Origin: Chlorobiaceae bacterium
Lineage (GTDB): Bacteria; Bacteroidota; Chlorobiia; Chlorobiales; Chlorobiaceae
Length of the DNA stretch: 64,000 nucleotides
Assembly (NCBI GenBank): GCA_012972835.1
Contig: JABDHK010000009.1
Coordinates: 1 to 64,000, forward strand
Reading direction: 5' to 3'
Shown: in pieces, positions 44,741-54,461 of the stretch
Position numbering within the stretch: position 1 is the first letter of the stretch
Layout: the number at the start of each line of letters is the position of its first letter
Program-made: the position numbers and the translations under genes
The notes under the pieces: generated by a model
The model's input: the letters and a program-made list of their open reading frames with translations, nothing else
What the model was told of the DNA's origin: nothing
Database searches by the model: none

Positions 44741-45652
44741 ATGGCAAAAGACTTAAAACCTTATCCTGCTGAAAAAAAAGGTGAGCTTCTTGAGCTTGCC
44801 TTGATTGCCGAACTCAAAGAGATGGCCCGTCAGGTGCGTCGGGATATTATCAGAATGCTTGCGATGGCTAATTCGGGTCATACAGGCGGTTCTCTCGGCA
44901 TGGCCGATATTTTTACGGCACTCTACTTTCGGGTGCTTCAGCATGAACCGCACAAGTTCTGGTTGAATTATGATCAGGATATGGTATTTCTTTCCAATGG
45001 GCATATTGCTCCGGTCTGGTACAGTGTTCTTGCCCGTTCAGGCTACTTTCCGCTCAGTGAGCTTAACTCCTTGCGGCAGGTTAACTCCTATTTGCAGGGA
45101 CATCCGACTTCCGAGTCGAGACTTCCCGGTGTCAGAATTGCTTCCGGCTCTCTCGGGCAGGGTCTTTCTGCAGCGGTTGGTGCAGCGCTTGGCCTTCGGA
45201 TAGATGGCAAGGAGGGTGATGTATTCTGTCTGATGGGCGATGGTGAGTGCCAGGAGGGGCAAATCTGGGAAGCGGCCATGAGCGCCTCACACTATGGGCT
45301 TGGAAAACTTATCGGTATTGTCGATTGCAACAATCAGCAGATTGATGGTGAGGTTCACAACATTATGAGTCTGGAGCCGTTTGCTGACAAGTGGCGGGCA
45401 TTTGGATGGGATGTCTGTCATTGTGATGGTAACGATATTGAGGATTTTTTAGCTACAGTTGAAACAATCAAGAGTGCAGGCAATCGAAGCAAGCCCACGG
45501 TGGTGCTTGCCGTAACGCTGATGGGAAAAGGGGTTTCATTTTTTGAGGGCACCATGGCCGACAACTCAAACTGGCATGGGAAACCGCCTTCAAAAGTTGA
45601 TGCTGAAAAGGCACTCAATATTCTTGGTGAGACGGTGTTTGGTGATTTTTAG
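44741..45652 (+). CDS. Transketolase, N-terminal subunit
   Basis: The product is 303 residues covering the thiamine-diphosphate pyrophosphate-binding domain: MANSGHTGGSLGMADIFTALYF, SNGHIAPVWYSVLARSG, ASGSLGQGLSAAVGAALG, and the GDGECQEGQIWEAAMSAS...VDCNNQQIDG metal-binding motif. It lacks the pyrimidine domain, which is encoded at 26457. The two subunits must assemble for activity. Confidence 0.93.
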   Translation: MAKDLKPYPAEKKGELLELALIAELKEMARQVRRDIIRMLAMANSGHTGGSLGMADIFTALYFRVLQHEPHKFWLNYDQDMVFLSNGHIAPVWYSVLARSGYFPLSELNSLRQVNSYLQGHPTSESRLPGVRIASGSLGQGLSAAVGAALGLRIDGKEGDVFCLMGDGECQEGQIWEAAMSASHYGLGKLIGIVDCNNQQIDGEVHNIMSLEPFADKWRAFGWDVCHCDGNDIEDFLATVETIKSAGNRSKPTVVLAVTLMGKGVSFFEGTMADNSNWHGKPPSKVDAEKALNILGETVFGDF

Positions 45653-45666
45653 TTTTAATCGGCTTC

Positions 45667-46206
45667 ATGCAGATTCTGGCGGGTAGATATAAAGGGCGGA
45701 AAATCAGGAGCTCCTCCTCTCTGGCAATTCGCCCTTGCAGCAGTCGAGTGAAAAAGTCTCTCTTTGATATCCTGACAGGTAGGATGGACTTTGACGGAGC
45801 TTCTGTTCTTGATCTGTTTGCCGGGTTTGGTTCTCTTGGTTTTGAGGCTTTGAGCCGAGGGGCTCGGTCAGTTTGTTTTGTTGATCAGCATATTGATGCC
45901 CTGAAAGCATTGAAGGCTACAGCCCTCCAGTTAGGCGTTACTGAGAGCGTCAAGATTGTTAATGCGGACGTTTCAGCATTTTCAGGGCGACCTGCCACCA
46001 GGCAGTTTGGCCTTGTTTTTTGCGATCCTCCCTATTCCTGGGGGGATTACGACCTCCTGATTGAAAGAATTATTGGAGGAAAATTTCTTGCCGAAGAGGG
46101 AGTGCTGCTTATTGAGCATAGTGCCCATATCGATTTCAGCCACACCCCGTATTACTCTTTTCACAGGGATTACGGTATGACAAGAGTAACTTTTTTTCAG
46201 CATTGA
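45667..46206 (+). CDS. rsmD: 16S rRNA (guanine966-N2)-methyltransferase
   Basis: The product is 179 residues. It has the RsmD start (MQILAGRYKGRKI), the SAM-binding VLDLFAGFGSLGFEALSRGA and the catalytic motif VFCDPPYSWGDYD. Its genomic link to coaD (15 bp downstream) is a classic pair in many bacteria. Confidence 0.94.
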   Translation: MQILAGRYKGRKIRSSSSLAIRPCSSRVKKSLFDILTGRMDFDGASVLDLFAGFGSLGFEALSRGARSVCFVDQHIDALKALKATALQLGVTESVKIVNADVSAFSGRPATRQFGLVFCDPPYSWGDYDLLIERIIGGKFLAEEGVLLIEHSAHIDFSHTPYYSFHRDYGMTRVTFFQH

Positions 46207-46221
46207 TTCCGTTTTCTACCG

Positions 46222-46719
46222 ATGAGACAGAAAGCCATTTATCCCGGTACATTTGATCCATTTACCAATGGCCATCTCGATGTCCTTGAACGTGCACTGA
46301 ATATTTTTGAGGAAGTTATTGTCGTTATTGCCGCGAACAGCCATAAACAGTCACTTTTCAGCAGTGAAGAACGGCTGGCGATGATCAGGGAGGTTATTTT
46401 TGATTATTCAACGGTCAGTGTTGAGATGCTGCATGACGGTTTGCTTGCTGATTATGCCCGTCAGGTTGGAGCAAGAGCTATTGTCAGGGGGGTACGGCAG
46501 GTGAAGGATTTTGAGTACGAATTTCAGATGTCCCTTTTGAACCGTCAACTCTATCCGGAGGTGACGACGGTGTTTCTGATGCCGAATGTCAAATACACCT
46601 ATGTCGCTTCGTCGATTATTAAAGAGGTTGCTCTGCTGGGTGGAGATGTTCGCAAATTTGTGCATCCATGTGTTCTGGAAATGCTGCACCAAAAACGTGA
46701 TGAACAAAACTATAAATAA
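46222..46719 (+). CDS. coaD: Phosphopantetheine adenylyltransferase
   Basis: The product is 165 residues. It has [20 protein letters not shown] (nucleotidyltransferase HxGH-type motif NGHLD), [17 protein letters not shown], and [18 protein letters not shown] with the ISS-like loop. It catalyses the fourth step of coenzyme A synthesis. Confidence 0.96.
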   Translation: MRQKAIYPGTFDPFTNGHLDVLERALNIFEEVIVVIAANSHKQSLFSSEERLAMIREVIFDYSTVSVEMLHDGLLADYARQVGARAIVRGVRQVKDFEYEFQMSLLNRQLYPEVTTVFLMPNVKYTYVASSIIKEVALLGGDVRKFVHPCVLEMLHQKRDEQNYK

Positions 46720-46740
46720 ATTATAACCAACCATTTCGAG

Positions 46741-47949
46741 ATGTCTACTACACAGAGTAAGGAAGAAACATATCTGACGCGTCGGGTACTCAGCATGCAG
46801 GAGTCGCAGACCATGAGAATCAGTAACCTTGCCAATAAAATGAAAGCTGAAGGCATGGATATTGTCAGTCTATCGGCTGGAGAACCGGATTTCCCTACTC
46901 CGGACAATGTCAATCAGGCGGCTATTGCAGCAATTAATGCGGGATTTACCCGTTATACAGCCAATTCAGGTATTGCTGAGCTTAAAACAGCCATTCTTGC
47001 AAAGTTCCAGCGTGATAATCAGCTGGAGTTTCAGGCAAACCAGATTATTGTCAGTAATGGTGGCAAGCAGACTCTTGCAAACACCTTTCTTGCACTTTGC
47101 GAAGAGGGCGATGAAGTTATTATTCCAGCACCCTACTGGGTGAGTTTTCCTGAAATGGTTCGTCTTGCAAGTGCTACTCCGGTTATTGTTCACACGTCGC
47201 TGGAAAGTGAATACAAAATGACACCGGCCCAGCTTGAGAGTGCCATTACCCCAAAGACAAAGATTCTTGTCCTCAACTCCCCATCAAACCCCACAGGTTC
47301 GGTCTATAGTGAAGATGAGGTTCGTGCTCTGATGCAGGTTATCGAAGGGCGGGAGATTTTTGTTGTGTCTGATGAAATGTATGATATGATTGTCTATGAC
47401 GATCTCCGTCCCTTCTCTCCGGCAAGGATTCCGGCTATGAAGGATTGGGTAATTGTCAGTAACGGGGTTTCGAAAACCTATGCCATGACCGGCTGGAGAA
47501 TTGGCTATCTTGCAGGGCCGAAATGGTTGATTGACGCCTGCGACAAGATACAGTCACAGACCACCTCCAATCCCAATGCTATTGCCCAGAAAGCTGCCGT
47601 TGCAGCACTGACGGGGGATCAAGGGATAGTTGAAGAGCGTCGAGCTGAATTTGAAAAGCGTCGCGATTATATGTACAAGGCTCTCAACAGCATACCGGGT
47701 TTTAAAGCAGCTCTACCGAAGGGCGCGTTTTATATCTTCCCTGATGTCAGCGGAGTGTTTGGTCAAACATGTAACGGTGTGGTTATGAAAGACTCGGCAG
47801 ATGTTGCCGAATATCTCCTGAAGGTGCATCATGTTGCCACTGTTCCCGGCGATGCTTTTGGCGCTCCGGAAAACCTCCGCATGTCCTATGCGGCATCAAT
47901 TGCTTCACTTGAGGAGGCGATAAGCCGTATCAGGAGAGCTTTTCAATAA
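46741..47949 (+). CDS. Class I aminotransferase (aspartate aminotransferase type)
   Basis: The product is 402 residues. It has [30 protein letters not shown]-like substrate loop ([13 protein letters not shown]), the PLP lysine in [19 protein letters not shown] and the substrate Arg in ENLRMSYA. It belongs to the Ib subgroup common in thermophiles and photosynthetic bacteria, whose members act on aspartate and sometimes prephenate. Exact specificity is open. Confidence 0.9.
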   Translation: MSTTQSKEETYLTRRVLSMQESQTMRISNLANKMKAEGMDIVSLSAGEPDFPTPDNVNQAAIAAINAGFTRYTANSGIAELKTAILAKFQRDNQLEFQANQIIVSNGGKQTLANTFLALCEEGDEVIIPAPYWVSFPEMVRLASATPVIVHTSLESEYKMTPAQLESAITPKTKILVLNSPSNPTGSVYSEDEVRALMQVIEGREIFVVSDEMYDMIVYDDLRPFSPARIPAMKDWVIVSNGVSKTYAMTGWRIGYLAGPKWLIDACDKIQSQTTSNPNAIAQKAAVAALTGDQGIVEERRAEFEKRRDYMYKALNSIPGFKAALPKGAFYIFPDVSGVFGQTCNGVVMKDSADVAEYLLKVHHVATVPGDAFGAPENLRMSYAASIASLEEAISRIRRAFQ

Positions 47950-47955
47950 GCGTGG

Positions 47956-48741
47956 ATGCTCAAAGTCCGACGCAGCAGGCTTTATACCCTCTGGTTCAGC
48001 TGGTATTCCCGCCGGCAGTTCAGGCGGTATTTTAACTCAGTAGGTGTTTTTATGCAGGCCGGCGTACGGGAGATGAATCCCCGTATTCCGGTTATTTTTT
48101 ATGCTAATCATGCATACTGGTGGGACGGCTTCTGGTCGCAGCTTTGCACGGAAGAGTTTTTTTTTCAGGAACTGTATATTATTATTGAGTATCAGCAGTT
48201 GAAGAAGCACCGTTTTTTTACCCGCATCGGAGCTTTTTCGCTTGATCAGTCACATCCAAGAAGTGCGGTCAACACACTGAGATATGCTGCTGATATGCTT
48301 ACAGCCGATAATGACCGGCAAAATGCACTATGGATTTTTCCCCAGGGAAAGATAGAGCAGGTTGACAAACGCCCACTGCTTTTTTTTAAAGGGACGGCCT
48401 CGATTGTTTCTCGTGTTTTTGAGGCAGCACCATTAATCTACCTTGTTTCAGTTGTCAGTCGGATTGAATATCTTGACGAACAAAAACCTGAACTGTTTTT
48501 GTCTTTCAGAGAGCCACGGTTACTCTCTTCAGCAGAATATTCAGATGCCGGCGATCTCACTGCATACATGCAGGGAGTAACAGAGAGCCATCTTGATGAG
48601 CTGAGCGGAAAAATCAGGAACCGGATGCTCGATGATGCACAGATTGTTGTCAGGGGAACGGCTTCAATCAATAAACGTATTGAGGCCTTTAGGTGTTTTT
48701 TTGGTAGCCGGATATTTTCCCGGTTTCTGAATTCAAAATAA
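47956..48741 (+). CDS. Lysophospholipid-acyltransferase-like protein (possible carotenoid acyltransferase)
   Basis: The product is 261 residues. The acyltransferase HX4D motif appears as NHAYWWDGF near residue 52, followed by WIFPQGKIEQVDKRPLLFFKG (the FPxG block) near residue 135. It follows the aminotransferase by 7 bp. In green sulfur bacteria a gene of this type (CruD) acylates chlorobactene glucoside; whether this is CruD cannot be decided here, and a membrane-lipid role is equally possible. Confidence 0.75.
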   Translation: MLKVRRSRLYTLWFSWYSRRQFRRYFNSVGVFMQAGVREMNPRIPVIFYANHAYWWDGFWSQLCTEEFFFQELYIIIEYQQLKKHRFFTRIGAFSLDQSHPRSAVNTLRYAADMLTADNDRQNALWIFPQGKIEQVDKRPLLFFKGTASIVSRVFEAAPLIYLVSVVSRIEYLDEQKPELFLSFREPRLLSSAEYSDAGDLTAYMQGVTESHLDELSGKIRNRMLDDAQIVVRGTASINKRIEAFRCFFGSRIFSRFLNSK

Positions 48742-48747
48742 TCAGTT

Positions 48748-49725
48748 ATGAGTAATGTTATATGCAGTTGTCTTTTAGGTGATAATGCAAGGGTTCGGCT
48801 GCGGCTTTCACAATTGCTGCATAGCGAGATGGATGCGATTTACGGAGCAGTTTCCGAAGAGGTTCTTGAAGATATTTGTGAAGTTGAGCTGCAGGGGTGC
48901 CGACGTGAATTTTTTCGTAACAATACAGGACTCCCTTTCACAATTGGGTTACAGGTTATTATTGAATCTGACGGAGGCTATGATTTTGGTGTAGTCTATT
49001 CAACTGGTCAGATTGCCCGCAAAAAGCTCCAGCTCAAAGGGTTGGAAAAAAATGGCCAGGCTTGTACCGCAGTGTTGCGTGTTGCCGACGAGAGTGACAA
49101 TCTTGCCATTCTTGAGCTGAAAAAGCGGCAGTCGGAAATTCGTGAGGTATGCCTGAACAAGGTTAAAAAGCATGAACTTGACCTGAAACTGGTTGATGTG
49201 GAGTTGCGCATGGACCAGCAGAAACTTTCGGTTTACTATACCTCATCACATAGGGTTGATTTCAGGACGCTTGTACGTGATCTTGCCGGAGAGTTCAAGG
49301 CAAGAATTCAGATGGTGCAGATAACAACTCGAGAAGAGGCCAGACGAGCAAATGCCTTCGGGCCATGCGGCTGTCTTCTCTGCTGTTCAAGCTGGCTCCA
49401 GAAAATCCATGCCAATCCTTTTTCTGAAAAATCCCAATATTCCGAAGCTGCGGGTAATGAGAACCATGCCTTCAATATCACCGGAATATGCAACCGTCCG
49501 AAATGCTGTCTCAGCTATTCGAAACATGAAAAAGGATGCCATACCCAGGGAGTTACCCCACTAGCCCTTCCTCCGATTGGAAGCAGGGTGAACACACCTG
49601 AAGGAGCTGCTGTGGTTGAAAATATTGACGCTCAGAAAAAAATCGTATGGCTTCGATACCAGAAGGGCGATCAGATTCGCCGGTTTTCGCTCGACAAGTT
49701 CAATGCGATGTTTGTTAAAAAATAG
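48748..49725 (+). CDS. PSP1/RicT (YaaT)-like protein
   Basis: The product is 325 residues. The PSP1 domain includes LRMDQQKLSVYYTSSHRVDFRTLVRDLA and the cysteine-rich signature ARRANAFGPCGCLLCCSSWL with NRPKCCLSY, which in Bacillus RicT helps bind iron-sulfur clusters in the RicAFT complex. A C-terminal beta domain (VNTPEGAAVVENIDAQKKIVWL) follows. The function in this phylum is unknown. It is 6 bp from the acyltransferase gene. Confidence 0.85.
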   Translation: MSNVICSCLLGDNARVRLRLSQLLHSEMDAIYGAVSEEVLEDICEVELQGCRREFFRNNTGLPFTIGLQVIIESDGGYDFGVVYSTGQIARKKLQLKGLEKNGQACTAVLRVADESDNLAILELKKRQSEIREVCLNKVKKHELDLKLVDVELRMDQQKLSVYYTSSHRVDFRTLVRDLAGEFKARIQMVQITTREEARRANAFGPCGCLLCCSSWLQKIHANPFSEKSQYSEAAGNENHAFNITGICNRPKCCLSYSKHEKGCHTQGVTPLALPPIGSRVNTPEGAAVVENIDAQKKIVWLRYQKGDQIRRFSLDKFNAMFVKK

Positions 49726-49764
49726 TTTATCTCTCAAGATCTTATCATTATTTGTTCATTCAGC

Positions 49765-51873
49765 ATGCATCAGTTTCAAAGAACTCTTGTCACGACAGCA
49801 CTACCTTACGCCAACGGTCCGGTTCATCTGGGCCATCTTGCCGGGGTATATCTTCCTGCGGATATTTATGTCCGCTACAAAAGGCTTAAGGGCGAGGATG
49901 TCATTCATATTGGTGGTTCTGATGAACATGGGGTTCCGATTACCATTACAGCCGAAAAAGAGGGCATTTCACCGCAGGATGTTGTTGACCGCTACCACTC
50001 CATGAACCTTGAAGCGTTCTCGAAGTGCGGGATTTCGTTTGACTATTATGGCAGAACAACCTCTGAACTTCATCATGCAACGGCACAGGAGTTCTTTCTT
50101 GATATTGAGGGTAAAGGAATATTTACCAAAAAGACGGAAAAGCTTTTTTTTGACCGCAAGGCTGACCGCTTTCTTTCCGACCGCTATGTCACCGGCACCT
50201 GCCCTATATGCAATAACCCTGAAGCCAATGGCGATCAGTGCGAGCAGTGCGGTACCCATTTAAGCCCCCTTGAGCTTATCAACCCGAAAAGCAAACTTTC
50301 AGACGCAACGCCGGAACTGCGCGAAACCATGCACTGGTATTTTCCTCTCGGACGGTTTCAGGAACGCCTTGAAGAGTACGTCAACAGCCATGAGGAAGAT
50401 TGGCGGCAGAATGTGGTGAATTACAGCCGTACATGGTTGAAGCAGGGGTTGAACGACCGGGCGATAACCCGTGATCTCGGCTGGGGGATCAAGGTGCCGA
50501 TTGAAGGTGAAGAATCTTTTGGAAAGGTACTCTATGTCTGGTTTGATGCGGTTCTCGGCTATATCTCCTTTACCAGAGAGTGGGCGGCAAAGCTGGGGGA
50601 GAGTGAGCGCTGGAGGGAGTACTGGCAGGATCCGGAGAGTCGTCTTGTTCACTTTATCGGGAAGGATAACGTTGTGTTTCATACCCTGATGTTTCCTGCA
50701 ATCCTCATGGCATGGAACGAAGGGCGTCAGAGCGGGTGCTATAATCTTGCCGATAATGTGCCAGCATCGGAGTTCATGAATTTTGAGGGAAGAAAGTTCT
50801 CAAAGTCAAGAAACTATGCGGTCTATCTTGGCGAATTCCTTGAAAAATTTTCAGCCGATACCCTTCGCTACACTATTGCCATGAACTATCCTGAAAACAA
50901 GGATACCGACTTCAGCTGGCAGGACTATCAGAACCGGACGAACGGTGAACTGGCCGATACCCTCGGCAACTTTATCAAACGTTCGGTTGATTTTACCAAT
51001 GCCCGTTTTGATGGAGCGGTTCCCTGGGAGTGTACAACGGAAGAGTGGAACTCTCTCGGCATTAACTGGCCGGACACCCTTCAGCAGCTTGATCTTGCAT
51101 TTGAACAGTTTCATTTCAGGGAAGCAACCTCTCTTGGTATGGATATAGCAAGGGTAGCAAACCGCTTTCTCACTGAGTCGGAGCCCTGGAAGGCCATCAA
51201 GAGTGACCGGGAGGCTGCGGCAAGAGCGATGGCTCTTTCGCTGAACCTTTGTCATGCACTGTCTGTTGCACTCTACCCGGTTATTCCAGAAACCTGCAAC
51301 AGCATCTATGCCATGCTGGGGTTTCAGGGCAGCATTGAAGATCGCTTTGTCAGGGGAAGTTCGCTTACAGCATCTCTGCTTCAGCCCGCACTTCCGAAAG
51401 GGCATAAACTCAGGGAGAAATCAGAAATTCTTTTTAAAAAACTTGAAGATGCCGATATCGCTCCGGAACTCAGAAAAATTGAAGGATTGCTGGCCGAAGC
51501 CGAAAAACGGGAGGCGGGAGCTGAACAGAGTCGCATGGAGTTCAAGCCGGAGATAAGTTTTGATGATTTTTTAAAAGTTGACTTGAGGGTTGCAACTGTT
51601 CTCTCGGCTGAAACGGTTAAAAAGGCCGGGAAACTTCTTAAACTCAAGCTGCAGGTTGGTTCTGCAACGAGAGATGTTCTTGCCGGTATTGCCCGCTACT
51701 ACACTCCGGAAGAGATGGTCGGTAAAAATGTTGTTCTTGTAGCCAACCTTGCTGATCGCACCATCCGTGATGAGGTTTCAGAGGGTATGATTCTTGCCGT
51801 TGAAGGGGAGGATGGGAAACTGTTTGTTGTGGAACCGGCAGGAAATGAAATAAATGGCAGACAGATACAATAA
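49765..51873 (+). CDS. metG: Methionyl-tRNA synthetase with C-terminal tRNA-binding domain
   Basis: The product is 702 residues. It has ALPYANGPVHLGHLAGVY (HIGH motif), the zinc knuckle CPICNNPEANGDQCEQCG, GKDNVVFHTLMFPAIL and KFSKSRN (KMSKS motif). The last 105 residues form an OB-fold tRNA-binding domain (FLKVDLRVATVLSAE, LVANLADRTIRDEVSEGMIL). The initiator tRNA gene lies 46 bp downstream, an apt pairing with the enzyme that charges it. Confidence 0.97.
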   Translation: MHQFQRTLVTTALPYANGPVHLGHLAGVYLPADIYVRYKRLKGEDVIHIGGSDEHGVPITITAEKEGISPQDVVDRYHSMNLEAFSKCGISFDYYGRTTSELHHATAQEFFLDIEGKGIFTKKTEKLFFDRKADRFLSDRYVTGTCPICNNPEANGDQCEQCGTHLSPLELINPKSKLSDATPELRETMHWYFPLGRFQERLEEYVNSHEEDWRQNVVNYSRTWLKQGLNDRAITRDLGWGIKVPIEGEESFGKVLYVWFDAVLGYISFTREWAAKLGESERWREYWQDPESRLVHFIGKDNVVFHTLMFPAILMAWNEGRQSGCYNLADNVPASEFMNFEGRKFSKSRNYAVYLGEFLEKFSADTLRYTIAMNYPENKDTDFSWQDYQNRTNGELADTLGNFIKRSVDFTNARFDGAVPWECTTEEWNSLGINWPDTLQQLDLAFEQFHFREATSLGMDIARVANRFLTESEPWKAIKSDREAAARAMALSLNLCHALSVALYPVIPETCNSIYAMLGFQGSIEDRFVRGSSLTASLLQPALPKGHKLREKSEILFKKLEDADIAPELRKIEGLLAEAEKREAGAEQSRMEFKPEISFDDFLKVDLRVATVLSAETVKKAGKLLKLKLQVGSATRDVLAGIARYYTPEEMVGKNVVLVANLADRTIRDEVSEGMILAVEGEDGKLFVVEPAGNEINGRQIQ

Positions 51874-51919
51874 AAGTTTGCAAATGGGATATATTTACTT
51901 ACATTGAGAGTACAAACAT

Positions 51920-51992
<73 letters not shown>

Positions 51993-52000
51993 CAAGTTAA

Positions 52001-52032
52001 AAGCCGCCCATCAAACAGGCGGCTTTTTTTTA
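52001..52032 (+). terminator. Intrinsic terminator after initiator tRNA
   Basis: AAGCCGCC (52001-52008) pairs with GGCGGCTT (52018-52025) and is followed by a run of T. Confidence 0.9.
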
Positions 52033-52074
52033 GAGCTTTTCGGCTTGCCCATGTTTGTTACAAGGCAGAGTGCC

Positions 52075-53340
52075 ATGATTTCTGACAGATCTTCTTATTC
52101 TCCACAATTGCACCCAGAAGCAAGCCGCTTTTGTTGTCCTGCTGCTCTCCTTCTTCTTCTGTTTTTTCTTTTTTGTGCACCTCCTCTTTCAGCCGAAGCC
52201 CTGCTCTGTGGCATAGACCGGCTTGAAGTGTCAGGATTCCGGGAATTGTCGGGCATGAATGTCGGGCTCATTACCAATGTGGCGGGTGTCAGCCGGAAAG
52301 GGGAGCCTGATTATGCCCTCATGCTCCGCAATGGAGTCAAACTGAAGTTTATCATGGCTCCGGAGCACGGTTTTTCGGCTGACAGGGAAGCAGGAAAACA
52401 AGTTGGCAACTCGATTATCAATGGTACTCTTCCGGTTTTTTCGCTCTATGGAGCTTCAAAAAACCCTGATATCCGCCAGCTGAAAACTATTGATACTCTT
52501 GTATTTGATCTTCAGGATATCGGTTCGCGCTGTTATACCTACATATCGACCATGAAGAGTGCCATGCAGGCCTGTGAGGAGGCTGGCATAGCTTTTATGG
52601 TGCTTGATCGGCCCAATCCGGTTATCCCCCTCTCTCCTGCAGGTTTTATGGTAGCGAAGGGTTATGACTCCTTTGTCGGTGCCGTTGATATTCCTTTCAT
52701 TCACTCCATGACGGTAGGTGAGATTGCCATACTGCTGAAGGAGAGTAATTACCAGCATCTTGATCTGCGGGTGATCGCGATGTCAGGCTACAGCAGGGAT
52801 CGGTTTGCTGATGAATATCCTGACTTCAGCTTTATGTCGCCTTCGCCGAATATCAGAGGTGTTGAGACGGCCATTATCTATCCTGCAACCGTCTTTCTTG
52901 AAGCAACAAAGGTGAGCGAAGGGCGGGGAAGTGATGCCCCCTTCAGGCAGTTCGGTGCGCCGTTTATCAATGCCCGGGAGCTTTCCGATGCTCTCAGGGA
53001 GTACAAATTGCCCGGAGTTAAGTTTGATGCTGTCTCTTTTCAGCCATTGTCCGGCAAGTTCACTGGCGAGCGCTGTCAGGGCGTAAAGCTATCACTGACT
53101 GACAGGAAAATCTTCAGCCCATTCAGAACTGCGGCTGCGATTCTCCTTGCGCTTCAGCGTCTCTATCCCGACAGAACAGCTCTTGACGAAGGGCATGTTT
53201 TTTTTGACCGCCTTGCCGGCACTCCCCGTTTTCGTGAGATGATCCGGAAGCAGATGTCGCTTGATGCCATTATGGAGGAGAGCCGGCTACAGGTAGAGTC
53301 GTTTAACCGAAACACTCCCCAGAGGCTTCTCTATCATTGA
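52075..53340 (+). CDS. DUF1343/NamZ-family exported protein (exo-N-acetylmuramidase type)
   Basis: The product is 421 residues from ATG 52075, chosen to give a normal signal peptide (ALLLLLFFLFCAPPLSAEA); ATG 52051 is an alternative. Family motifs are VGLITNVAGVSRKG, FIMAPEHGFSAD, VFDLQDIGSRCYTYISTM, VLDRPNPV and SPSPNIRGVETAIIYPATVF. Members studied in Bacillus and Bacteroidetes release MurNAc from peptidoglycan ends. In the periplasm it may act in cell-wall recycling. Confidence 0.85.
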   Translation: MISDRSSYSPQLHPEASRFCCPAALLLLLFFLFCAPPLSAEALLCGIDRLEVSGFRELSGMNVGLITNVAGVSRKGEPDYALMLRNGVKLKFIMAPEHGFSADREAGKQVGNSIINGTLPVFSLYGASKNPDIRQLKTIDTLVFDLQDIGSRCYTYISTMKSAMQACEEAGIAFMVLDRPNPVIPLSPAGFMVAKGYDSFVGAVDIPFIHSMTVGEIAILLKESNYQHLDLRVIAMSGYSRDRFADEYPDFSFMSPSPNIRGVETAIIYPATVFLEATKVSEGRGSDAPFRQFGAPFINARELSDALREYKLPGVKFDAVSFQPLSGKFTGERCQGVKLSLTDRKIFSPFRTAAAILLALQRLYPDRTALDEGHVFFDRLAGTPRFREMIRKQMSLDAIMEESRLQVESFNRNTPQRLLYH

Positions 53341-53473
53341 ATCACTTCTCATTCAGATGTTCCCTGCTATGTAGGGTGAGGTAACGTTTAGTACGGAATT
53401 TATGTAAAATACAGGTAATTGTCAGTTTTTTATGGCTTGATTAAAAGTGTGAGAGTGCAGCTCTTTCAGCCCT

Positions 53474-54091
53474 CTACTCCTGTTTTTTTGTTTTTGAGGT
53501 GGTTACCGGTTCTTCTTTTTTCGGGCGTCCTCTTTTTTTAGAGTTCGACTCTTTCTCAGCATGGGTAACAGGTTCATCAGGTTCATCGGGCAGATCGGAT
53601 ATTTCATCCGGTTCAACCAGTGGTTCATCAAGATGTTCATCATGCAGATCGGGTACAGCAGTCAGGTCAATCTCATCGCAGAGCTCATCAATGATTTCAT
53701 AGGCTGGAGCTGGAGCTTTTCCCCGTGCACCCCGTTTATTTTTCATCGCCGGTTCAATGAGCGTTATAACCTCATTGATAGACGAAAAAATATAAAGCTG
53801 TTTATCAAGATTTGTCAGTTTCAGAAGATCCTTGATCTGCTTGCAGAGGGAGACAAAAACAGCAAGCCCGTGTGACTGATTGGCAAGCTGGTGAGCAAGC
53901 AGAATTGAGCTTATCCCACATGAATCAATAGCTTTTACTTGCGAGAAATCAATGATCAGGTTTTTGCTACCCTCCTTGCATACCATCTCGTTCATTGCCA
54001 ATTTGAATGATTCACCATGACGAAAATCAAACACCTCTTCTTCAATTTTCAGAATGGTTAACTCTTTGCGGGTTGAAACTGAGTAATTCAT
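53474..54091 (-). CDS. STAS-domain protein with acidic linker and AT-hook-like tail
   Basis: The product is about 205 residues from ATG 54091 (54133 gives a 14-residue extension). Residues 1-105 form a STAS domain of the anti-sigma-factor-antagonist type: LTILKIEEEVFDF, NLIIDFSQVKAIDSCGISSILLAHQLA with the phosphorylatable Ser in DSCGIS, and a final helix. Residues 110-185 are highly acidic and proline-rich (EPDEISDLPDEPDEP). The C-terminus is basic with SKKRGRPKKEE, matching the AT-hook core RGRP. The combination is unusual. No switch kinase is adjacent. Confidence 0.8.
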   Translation of the reverse strand: MNYSVSTRKELTILKIEEEVFDFRHGESFKLAMNEMVCKEGSKNLIIDFSQVKAIDSCGISSILLAHQLANQSHGLAVFVSLCKQIKDLLKLTNLDKQLYIFSSINEVITLIEPAMKNKRGARGKAPAPAYEIIDELCDEIDLTAVPDLHDEHLDEPLVEPDEISDLPDEPDEPVTHAEKESNSKKRGRPKKEEPVTTSKTKKQE

Positions 54092-54133
54092 GATAAAACT
54101 ATACTTTAATAACTGTAAAACATTGCCATTCAA

Positions 54134-54461
54134 GCATATAAGGGGCGGTTCTGCCAGTATGGCGCAGGGATTGTTGACAAGAAATCTAAAAAACGGCTCT
54201 TATCCCTAACCCGTTAGTAACTAAGGTAAAAAAAAAGCCCATAGTTAATATTTATTTTGCCTTGTAAATATTTTGTTTTTACCATCCAGACCAAAACAAA
54301 TTCAACGCCGTCATCCGCAAAACTGATGCATGATGTTGATGAAAAGGACAAAAAAAGAAAATCCGGTTTTTTAAGTATCGAAACGATTTTACGTTGTACT
54401 GGTTTGCCGGACACGCCTCCTGCAAGATCTTCGGGAGAATATTGTTGCGCCCGATGAGCTT
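54134..54461. other. AT-rich spacer before the toxin region
   Basis: No gene is supported. The last 60 bases may belong to the broken frame that continues at 54462, since that frame stays open upstream without a clear start. Confidence 0.4.

Noticed and set aside
53499-53702. Ser/Gly-rich plus-strand frame
   Set aside because: It is the antisense of the acidic low-complexity tail of the STAS protein.
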